NCBI GenBank assembly: GCA_007922225.1
Contig: ML679946.1
Coordinates: 91,495,313 to 91,559,312 of the forward strand
Direction: 5' to 3'
DNA: 64,000 nucleotides
Source: Emydura subglobosa
Lineage: Eukaryota > Chordata > Testudines > Chelidae
A program made the translations under genes and the position numbers. Shown here piece by piece: positions 56,921-64,000 of the stretch. The notes below the pieces were generated by a model. That model worked only from the letters and a program-made list of their open reading frames with translations. It made no database searches and was not told the DNA's origin. Position 1 is the stretch's first letter. The number at the start of each line of letters is the position of its first letter.

Positions 56921-57149
56921 TAATCTAAAAATAATGAACTACCCCTTTGTAATTTGAGTGCATTTGGCAATGTGCCAGATTGACAATATCCTGTAATGTC
57001 CTGAATGACCCTATGGAATTTTAATAAACTTTACTGAATTAAGTTAAACCTTATTGAATTAGGGTTAATACCTTTGGGGTACAGTATATAAACAATTGCA
57101 TTTTTAATGCAGTGTTTGGCATTTATGCATCTTCTTTAATAGGGAGGAG

Positions 57150-57790
57150 GGATGCTAATGTATCTCCTTCGTCATCAACCTTTGAAGCCATCACCCTTGG
57201 AGAGAAAGATGCATATACTAGTTCAAACTGGATTCTCCAGAGACGAGAGAGAGAACAGACTTTTGGATAAAGAGCTTGGGTTTAAACAGACTCCAGGCCT
57301 GATCCAGCAAATGGACAGAATTCCTGATCCATGGAGGGCCCGAATCACTAGGTTAGAGTTGGAGGGACTTGGCTCATGAAAGTCCATGTTAAGATTGGGG
57401 TGGACGCTGGTGAATTTGTTAGCATGCCTGTAGGTTCTCTTATTGGTTTTAATGTTTTCTCTGTAATGCTTTTTACCTTCAGAATAAAGGAGGCTTGCTT
57501 AGAAAGAGCTGCATGGTAACATATCTGTCGCCATCAGTCTGTTATTGGTCTCTGAAGAGAAAGCAAGCCAGGCTGTTTAGGCAGACTGTCTTTGCTGGGA
57601 AATACATGGCAAAGTTAGGAAACTGTTCAGACTGGACATACCCAGGTTGGAAGGAAATGAGATGGAAGTCTCCATCCAAGAGAGGCAATAGCTGAGTAGG
57701 TAGAAACTGAGACTGGGTGCCCTTGCAGGAACACTGAGGAGAAACACGGATGCCCTGACCTGTAGCAGACCCTGTCAGTATGATAAATAG
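57150..57790 (+). mobile_element. Partial LTR related to 55512-56320, with unassigned flanks
   Basis: 57387-57541 matches 56119-56276 nearly base for base (GGTGAATTTGTTAGCATGCC, TATTGGTTTTAATGTTTTC, AATAAAGG, GGTAACATATCTG), including the AATAAA at 57483-57488. The sequence left of it (57150-57386) and right of it (57542-57790) does not match the 55512 LTR, and I see no ends. It may be a related LTR family sharing the R region, or a rearranged copy. Confidence 0.65.
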
Positions 57791-57879
57791 AACTGACAGA
57801 ACTGGAGTCACTTAGGCTGGAGAGAAGACAGTTGAGGATGTGACTGGACTATTTAAACTGGCTAAGAGTTAAAATATAT

Positions 57880-57990
57880 TACTATGTTTTACTATGATTG
57901 AAGCAGTGCCCCAATGTGCTAGGTGCTGTACACACAGGAAAAAATGCGTCTGCTGTCCTGAGCTAACATTCTGGAAGGGATACAAATTAC
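57880..57990 (-). repeat. MIR/L2-type 3' tail, minus strand
   Basis: CAGTGCCCCAATGTGCTAGG, GTGCTGTACACACAGGAAAA and CCTGAGCTAACATTCTGG match the tail at 31050-31160. Confidence 0.7.
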
Positions 57991-58080
57991 AAGGAAAATG
58001 TTCAGGGCATAGGCTGTTATACCCCCAGTGTTTAGCCCAGGCACTTTTGTTCTATGTAACCCATATTAACACAATCTAGC

Positions 58081-58270
58081 GTTTCGTCCCCCTCTTGTGG
58101 CAACACCACATACAGCAGCTTGTGAGTCTGCTGCTGCCTTTGAGCTAACAGGCTGCATCCTTTTTATCTTATCCAGCAGGGGCTCAACATTTTAGATCCA
58201 GAGGGCCTAGGTTCATCCCCTTCACAGATGCAGGGTTCTTGTTGACTGAGGTGGTCCCTTCCAGCTCTGT
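58081..58270 (+). repeat. tRNA-derived SINE, plus strand
   Basis: CCCCCTCTTGTGGCAACACC, then TTTAGATCCAGAGGGCCTAGG and the B-box-like GGTTCATCCCC. The TTTAGATCCAGAGG-x-CC block is shared with the minus-strand copy at 20855-21030. Confidence 0.68.
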
Positions 58271-58656
58271 CTTATGTTTTTATGACCTGACTCCAAGCAT
58301 CGCTAAATATATAAATCCCAATAAATTAATCAAATGCATGGCTACCTTCTTACCTAAGCCTCATTTACTTTAACCTGTGTATATTTTTTTTAAATAGAGA
58401 ATGATGCGGGGAAGCTGGTAAAACCTGATCAGAATATGGCAGGAAGGAGGAGGGGCCATGTTGGAGATGGGGGGTGGGCATATGTGGAGTCTCCATTCGA
58501 AAAGCTACAGAAATACTTGTTTAAGTTAGCAAAAAAACAAAACAAAACAAAAAGATTCCCCTGGAGAGATGGGAAAAACTTCTGGCAGAAATAGTTTGCT
58601 CAACCTCCCTTCCAATGTGCCCATATGTTTACAAGCTGGTTTGAGCTGTTTCTTGG
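58271..58656. other. Unassigned spacer
   Basis: A (AAAAC)n-like tract is at about 58530-58552. Nothing else is recognised. Confidence 0.35.
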
Positions 58657-59720
58657 TGCGACGCTGGCTGGACTGGGGGAGGGAGGGCATTTATTATATT
58701 TTTTAACATCAGTACGTCAGAATCATAATAATTCATGTGAGATATGCTATGTCAGGTACCGTTAGAAAGCCTATAATGTGCTAAGTAAGATGATAATGTT
58801 TATGTTCATGTGTGATGTGTGTAATGGAAGGTATGGATATTTGTGTATTACCTGTATTTCATACTGTACTGTGTTTCTGGGCGACACCCCAGACAGGATG
58901 GCTGCAGCACTAGCCTGCTTAATAGCCCATTAAGGAAACTCACAGGTACAATGGGCCCAGGGGGAGAAGCCAGGGATATACCTGATGAGTCACCAGGACT
59001 TACTCTTGTGACCCTGGACTCCATCTTATTCCTGTAAAATTTCCACAAGCAACATGGCAAAGGCCAAAGGACATAAAAGGCAGCTGCACCCACATCCATT
59101 TTGTCTTCGGTCTTCAGTCTTCAGCCTACCTCTGGATCGACTCATCTACAACTGAACTGAAGCTGTAAAACAAAGGACTGAGACCTGGATGTACACCAGA
59201 TGGACTATACAAGCCTGCAAACTCCATAATTCTATTAGAAACCTGATATATATGGAGTTTCAAATCATTTGTATGTATCTGATTGCTTTAATCCTTTAAC
59301 ATTTCTCTTAGTTTGTTTCTTTCTTTTTATAATAAACCTTTAGTTTTAGTTACTAAAGGATTGGCTGGCAGCGTGGTATTTTGGGTAAGATCTAAACTTA
59401 TATTGATCTGGTACGGTGGCTGACCCTTGGGGTCAGGAGAAACCTTTTTAGTAAATAGCATAGAGTTTTAAATAACTGATCTCTTTACTGGACCTAGTGG
59501 CCGATTTGGAGCCGGAGACTGAAATGCAGTAAAGGAGGCTGTGTATATTTTTGTTTTGTCCTCTTGACAACCAGTGTGGGGAATCAGAAGCACTGTTTGT
59601 GGCTGGTTGGGAAGTCTGACTTTAGTGTCACCCACCAGTGCTGGGAGAATCTGCTCTCCTTTTACAGCCTGCCCTGACCTTGGCATTTTCAGGTGGCTAC
59701 CCTAGCATGGACAGGTCACA
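58657..59720 (+). mobile_element. Solo LTR, plus strand, TSD CTTGG
   Basis: Starts TGCGACG and ends GGTCACA (reverse TGTGACC), flanked by identical CTTGG (58652-58656 and 59721-59725). A TATA-like ATAAAAG at 59073-59079 is followed by a purine/pyrimidine-mixed leader, and AATAAA is at 59331-59336. Length is 1064 bp. The start TGC instead of TGT is a single change. No gag/pol. Confidence 0.82.
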
Positions 59721-59737
59721 CTTGGGTAGGCGTAATC

Positions 59738-59845
59738 TTTTTGTTCTATGTTTGTATAGTGTCTAGCACAATGGGGTGCTGGTCCGTGACTGGGGCTCCT
59801 TACACGCTATTGCAAAACAAACACTAAATAATAATCAATCAATTT
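59738..59845 (+). repeat. MIR/L2-type 3' tail, plus strand
   Basis: TTTTTGTTCTATGTTTGTAT, AGTGTCTAGCACAATGGGG and GTCCGTGACTGGGGCTCC, ending in AATAATAATCAATC. It lies 18 bp after the LTR end. Confidence 0.8.
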
Positions 59846-60107
59846 TTTCCTCTTGAAGCTTTCAGTTGATTAAAACTGCTTACTCTACGTGCAGTGACTT
59901 TCTGTGGAACAGTTTGTAACGTCATTTCCTTACAGCCAGGGAGCTCCGAAGGAGCCACAGATTGTGCAGCCACCAGCGAGAACACGGTGCTGCTGAGAAT
60001 GTGACCACTAAATAATGAGCTGGCAGTGAAAACGCAATAGCCTGTAGCCAATGGCAGGTCTCCCATAATATGCTCCTCTACAATGGGTAAGGCTGCTTAA
60101 ATGTCTC
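59846..60107. other. Unassigned; weak exon-like segment
   Basis: TTTCCTTACAG at 59925-59935 looks like a splice acceptor and is followed by ~70 bp without a stop in one frame, then TGA. That is far too little to call an exon. Confidence 0.25.
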
Positions 60108-60138
60108 TGTAGCCGGGAGGTGTGGCCTCCCTCTGATA

Positions 60139-60606
60139 TTGACACAGGGAGAGCCAAACCCCTCCTGGGGATTGGAACCCAAAAAGACAACATCTAACCG
60201 GAAGCAGGTAGGCGGGGCTAGGCCTTTAAAACCCAGGCCTGCTTGCTCAGTCAGGTCCCAGTGGCCGAGGGAGAAGGACCCCTCTCCCTTGGTGCTTGAG
60301 CCTAGAGCCGCGCCCAATGTCCACCCAGAGGTGAAGCTGCCGGATCTACCCACGGCGTGGGGCCCTGCGGATCCGGAGGAGCTGCCTGAACCGTACAACC
60401 CGGAGGAAGGTCTGCCAGAGCTGCCTACTGCCTGGGGGCCTGAGGACCTGCCGGAGCTGCCTACTGCCTGGGGGCCTGAGGACTTAGAGGAACTACCCTC
60501 TGCTGAGGACCCCACACAGTTTCCAGACCTGCTGCCAATTGATGGTGAAGGACTCGTGGGACTCCCACAAGCCATCTACCCCAGTGACCCGGAGAGAGAC
60601 GACTAG
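60139..60606 (+). other. Met-less proline-rich open frame inside the element
   Basis: An uninterrupted 156-codon stretch ends with TAG at 60604-60606. It begins at TTG, and I see no methionine codon in it, so on its own it is not a plausible eukaryotic CDS. It encodes a Pro/Glu/Leu-rich sequence with a 12-residue repeat (LPTAWGPEDLPE). The openness probably reflects GC content and the 36-bp tandem repeat, whose length is a multiple of three. Confidence 0.5.
60346..60492 (+). repeat. 36-bp tandem array
   Basis: Copies at 60421-60456 and 60457-60492 are nearly identical (CTGCCTACTGCCTGGGGGCC start). A diverged copy lies at 60346-60381 and a 39-bp variant at 60382-60420. In frame it repeats LPTAWGPEDLPE. 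Confidence 0.9.
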
Positions 60607-60719
60607 CCCCAGGTACGCTAGGGAGAAGGTGGGAGGAAGAAGCCCAGGGAAGCCAACTACGGTGCAGCTGAGCTGACACTCGCTGTGAGTCAGTGCATTT
60701 CGGCCGGATCCCCACTGAC

Positions 60720-60742
60720 CCAGTGACGGGAACCCCGTCACT
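60720..60742. repeat. Perfect 10-bp hairpin
   Basis: CAGTGACGGG-AAC-CCCGTCACTG: two 10-bp arms around a 3-bp loop, inside the 1.2 kb element. Confidence 0.9.
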
Positions 60743-60864
60743 GCCAGAGCCCTGGGCTGGGATGCAGTGGAGATGGGTGGGCCTGCGTCCCCCTCTCCCC
60801 TTCCCTCACCCTGACCTGGGGTGAATGCTAGCTGAGCGCCAGAACCTGTCCCTTACTGCCTGCC

Positions 60865-61165
60865 CTGCCCTGCCTAAGGGCCGGGCCATAGACTGGTGCT
60901 CGCCTTACCAAGGGCTTGATCCTGTGTGTTTGCCTGCCTGCCCAGCCTACCAAAGGGCTGGGCCAGAAACTGCTGACTCACCATGTCTAGGGCTCAAGAC
61001 TGTGTTTACTTGCCTACCCTGCCAAGGGGCTAGGCGATAGACTGCTTCCTCGCCCTGCTGAGGGCTGTTTCCCGCTGCTGGCCCGTCCCTGCCTGAGGGC
61101 CGGACCATAGACTGCTGGCACGCCCCGTGGGGCAAGAGACTATTTCCCCAAAGGAGTGGCCTGAA
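60865..61165 (+). repeat. Degenerate ~72-bp tandem array
   Basis: Four units share AGGGCYGGGCCATAGACTGC-like anchors near 60878, 60954, 61025 and 61096, spaced about 71-76 bp. Each anchor is followed by a CGCC... and GGGCTTG-like stretch. Confidence 0.75.
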
Positions 61166-61308
61166 CCAAGGTCGCCCTACTGAGGGCCGGAGGCAGCCCC
61201 TTAATTCGGACCCCCCGAAGGGCGTAGGCACTGGGAGCTGTGGCTTCCCTCTGTGATTGCCGCAGAGGGAGAGCCACCGGCGGCGCCCCCTACAGGGGAT
61301 CCTCTACA

Positions 61309-62567
61309 GTCTCCTTTAAAATAACCTCCTCTGTCCCTCAAAATCTTACCTCGAAAAAACTGAAAATCCTTTTTTATTTCCTTTTTATAACCATTTAAAG
61401 GAAACTGATATTAAACATTGAGAGCCATCAAGAATACCAATTTTTTTTTTTTTAATTGTGGTTAGAGACATTGAGTCAAATGTCTGTACAATTATCTACA
61501 AGACTCTGATGCTTGAATCCATATAGATACGAACTTTAGCAGAAATCCTTGCCAAATTGCAGCAATGATGGAAGTTTTAAATGATATTCAGTTTTCACAG
61601 GCTAGCAATAAATATAGTGTTACACTGTACATTGACCTTGCAAAGGCATCTGATAGAACAGCTTGTAGTCAACTGTAGGGATTTACTTGCTTGAAAACAG
61701 AGTGCTGCGAACTAGATTTATTTATGTACAAGAAGCAATGTTACGGCATATACTCCCTGCTCTAGTTTTTAAACAGATTGAAAGGAAATATGGTCAGCAT
61801 TCAATGTTTATTACCATGCATACTAAAAGCTTAGGATAAAACCCTGCATTTTTATTCTTGACCATTTCTATAGATAGTATATTCTCCATCTAAATATATA
61901 ATATAATATTTTGTCTTCAGACATCATGACTATAATTGCATTATTCTGGAGTAGTGGGTGATTGAACACAAAGCCAATGTTTTCTAATAGTCACTTTTTT
62001 AACAATCTATTTTTCTCAGTTTGACAAATATAAACACTTTCACTTGATAGTAATTTTACATTTAAAATGCATTGGCAGCTAGCTGATAAGACATATCAAA
62101 TATTGGATTTCACTATTTAAACAGGCATTTCCAGAAGAACAAAGAGGATTCTGAGAATAACTTTCATTTGTTGCAGTGCCTAGATTATCAAAGTTCCTAC
62201 TAACCAAAATTTTTGGTTCTGTCATGTCCTCGGTAGTTTTACATATCAGGTACTGTGCCTCTATTTATCAAGGGTCTGTTCTATAGATAATCTCTTTCAG
62301 ACAGAAGAATCATACCTGTAGGTGTGCCACTTACAACTCAAGTTTGATTTATAAAGTTGATTTACAACTTTGCACAGTTTAAGTGCAAGACTTCAAGGAT
62401 AAAGAAGAATTAACATTGTCTAAGAGTATGAGAACAAACCGCTTTTGCTACTTTGCAACATGATGAGGGAGGACATGAATGGAGTTTAGTAAAATGCAAC
62501 GACAGTACCTTGCTAGATATAGATAGTGCTGCTTAGCAACTAGCAAAGGAATTTGATTGGCTGAATG
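61309..62567. other. AT-rich, mostly unassigned
   Basis: A poly(T) tract is at about 61441-61454. Apart from the reverse-transcriptase scrap at 61565-61678, nothing is recognised. 62040-62170 looks unique. Confidence 0.35.
61565..61678 (+). pseudogene. Non-LTR reverse transcriptase motif A fragment
   Basis: An open stretch of 37 codons reads MMEVLNDIQFSQASNKY then VTLYIDLAKASDRT and stops at TAG. It fits the LINE RT pattern -VLNDI-...-FIDL-x-KAFD-, with Ser replacing Phe. The catalytic Asp is kept. It is a small scrap of an old LINE; flanks show no further blocks. Confidence 0.5.
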
Positions 62568-63344
62568 GGATAGTTGATGAGCATGTAAACTAAATGAGGG
62601 GTCTGATTTTCACTGGTGCCTAGTGTCAGTTACAGAGCTAGCAGCATGTCTGACCCTTCTCTGGTCTCTCTGAGATATAATCCCTCTGGTCTCCAGCCTC
62701 ATGCCTTCTCCTCTTTCAGGGTGGAAAACTGTGATTCTCCCATGCTTACTCCAAGCTCTGGGCTTTAATATCCTGCATATCCACTGTGCTTACCCAGCAG
62801 GCTTGACTAGATTTGGGTACTTGCAGTTCTTTATTTTGGGAGCTTATGACCCAAATCAGCCTTCTTAAAACAAAGTATTGTTCGATCTTAACAGTGGGAA
62901 CAAAGCATGGCATAAGAGAAAATAATTTCTAAAGCAAAACGTTTACATACATCTGTTAGCTAGAGTCCTAGGCAGGACTGTCGTAACCCAGAGCTCTAAC
63001 ATCTGGGCGTCTGGGTCTCCATCTCTTGTGGGAGTGTGTCTCTTTAAAGGCTCACAATTCTTTTGATCTCTCCTTGGAAACCCTGTCTGGCAGGCCCAGC
63101 AGTGGGGCAAAGCCACAGCCTCAAAGGGGATGGCTCTGGCATTGTCTCAAATGTTTGCAGAGAAGTATAGCTCTAATTATACACATGCGTGTGCACACAC
63201 ACACACGCATTCATATTCTTCTGGGGTGCATTTTCCTGACAATCCTCCTATTAACTCAATATATGCATACAGTAGACATCTCACAATAACTCAGTCAAAA
63301 TATAGAATTCATAAATGATTATAGGCACTTCCAAGTCTGTCACA
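62568..63344 (-). mobile_element. Probable solo LTR, minus strand, TSD CTGAA
   Basis: The plus-strand edges are TGGGATAG (62568) and CTGTCACA (ending 63344), so the minus-strand element runs TGTGACAG ... CTATCCCA. Both sides carry CTGAA (62563-62567 and 63345-63349). On the minus strand AATAAA is at 62835-62830. A (CA)n tract lies at 63189-63206. Length is 777 bp. The TGTGACA start is shared with the 28108 LTR, whose ends are stronger. Confidence 0.65.
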
Positions 63345-63479
63345 CTGAACACTAACATTTCTAGCTGAAGATGACATGAGCACTGGATATTGAGCACTTC
63401 TGAAAATCAGGTCCTTGGAGCAGTGGGTATCTAGATCTATGAGTGGCAAGAGAGAGAGCGAGAATCTACACCAGAGAGG

Positions 63480-63700
63480 TGCTGGGTGCCAGCCTCTAGG
63501 TTGTTGGGTTTCTTAGTACAACCCACTGGTCAGCATGTGTTATGGGTCTGCCTCACCCCCAGAAGCTGTGCTTTAAATCAAGTGGTAGCAGCTTATGCTT
63601 TTAGTTTTGGAGGTGCTTGGTTCAACCCTCAGTGTATCAGCCGTGATGGCAGCTGTCACACTACTATATTTAAAGGAAATAGATGCTTTGAGCTCTCAAG
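63480..63700 (+). repeat. tRNA-derived SINE, plus strand
   Basis: GTGGTAGCAGCTTATGCTTT (A-box region) followed by TTGGAGGTGCTTGGTTCAAC with B box GGTTCAACCCT. It is of the same SINE type as 58081 and 20855. Confidence 0.6.
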
Positions 63701-63782
63701 CCTACTATTTTTCACAGAAGCATTTCAAGGGATTGCCTGCCCTTGTTAAATGAAACTGATAATTGGGTCTACCATTTATTCA

Positions 63783-63930
63783 TGACTATTATTAATTTGT
63801 ATTATAATAGTGCTTAGGCACCCCAGTGAAGGATTAGGCCCCATTCTGCTTGATAATGTTAAGATAGGCAACAAGAAGACCATCCCTGCCTAAGAGAATT
63901 TACAATCTACCTGACAAAGGATCAACAACT
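63783..63930 (-). repeat. MIR/L2-type 3' tail, minus strand
   Basis: ATTATTAATTTGTATTATAA, AGTGCTTAGGCACCCCAG and CCATCCCTGCCTAAGAGAAT, then TTTACAATCTACCTGACAAAG, match the tail at 31018. Confidence 0.78.
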
Positions 63931-64000
63931 GGATGAAACAGCAAATCAGGGTGAGAGGGGCAATAGAATGTAGTGGAAAAGCAGAAATCACAGCTCATTA

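Larger units (their letters stand above)
60108..61308 (+). mobile_element. 1.2 kb TG...CA element, TSD GTCTC, with two tandem arrays
   Basis: Begins TGTAGCC and ends CCTCTACA, flanked by identical GTCTC (60103-60107 and 61309-61313). It is much richer in G+C than its surroundings. Near both ends lies a similar block of ~65-77 bp in direct orientation (60108-60172 and 61224-61300), which includes CCCTCTG ... CAGGGAGAGCCA. After the 5' block TGGAACCC (60173) could be a primer-binding site. TTTAAAA at 60225 may be a TATA box. No AATAAA was found. It is either a solo LTR with internal repeats or a miniature LTR element (TRIM-like). Confidence 0.8.

Noticed and set aside
59925..60010. Splice-acceptor plus terminal exon
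   Set aside because: One acceptor-like motif and ~70 bp of open frame are not enough evidence.
60078..60575. 165-codon minus-strand frame, Ser/Gly-rich
   Set aside because: It is the complement of the 36-bp tandem array in the GTCTC-flanked element. Its repeats are those of the DNA array.
60139..60606. 156-codon plus frame as a protein gene
   Set aside because: It starts at TTG and I see no ATG inside, so it is kept only as a description of the repeat element.
1..64000. CRISPR array or bacterial operon
   Set aside because: No regularly spaced direct repeats with unique spacers, and no dense gene packing. The sequence is vertebrate repeat-rich DNA.

Overview
The window looks like vertebrate nuclear DNA, most likely from a turtle (Testudines); a crocodilian is the main alternative. 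The reasons are many CR1 LINE copies ending in the typical ATTCTATGA-like tail, old MIR-type SINEs, tRNA-derived SINEs, a DIRS-type pol remnant, solo LTRs and abundant short palindromic MITEs, in AT-rich background. Species assignment is inference; no marker gene is present.

I find no intact host protein-coding gene, tRNA, rRNA or CRISPR array. The recognisable coding signal comes from broken transposon genes: CR1 endonuclease and reverse transcriptase (0.8-4.3 kb, 6.5-7.2, 15.8-16.8, 23.7-24.5, 36.8-37.2, 38.6-39.3, 40.2-41.4, 45.8-46.6, 53.3 and 54.9-55.4 kb), a DIRS-like reverse transcriptase with a damaged active site (44.5-45.5 kb), a Rex1/L2-like reverse transcriptase (53.5-54.0 kb), a short reverse-transcriptase motif A fragment (61.6 kb), and a CGGBP1/hAT-like BED zinc finger (27.0-27.3 kb).

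Layout: 0-17 kb is CR1- and MIR-rich with small fold-back elements. 17-34 kb mixes MITEs, MIRs and one solo LTR. 34-50 kb has an LTR, several CR1 copies, a GC-rich block and the DIRS remnant. 52-63.4 kb is LTR-dense. Six TG...CA elements are framed by perfect 5-bp target-site duplications: 28108-29201 ACAAT, 52093-53058 GGAGG, 55512-56320 AGCTC, 58657-59720 CTTGG, 60108-61308 GTCTC and 62568-63344 CTGAA. All lack gag/pol, so most are probably solo LTRs. The 60108-61308 element is the oddest: it holds two different tandem arrays, a Met-less proline-rich open frame, and a direct repeat of about 70 bp near both ends.

These elements do not form a pathway. The window reads as an intergenic or intronic landscape in which successive insertions, some nested, record a relative chronology: MIR first, then Harbinger-like MITEs inside MIRs, with LTRs and CR1s around them. 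Stretches without recognisable repeats may hold conserved non-coding DNA, but that needs a cross-species alignment.
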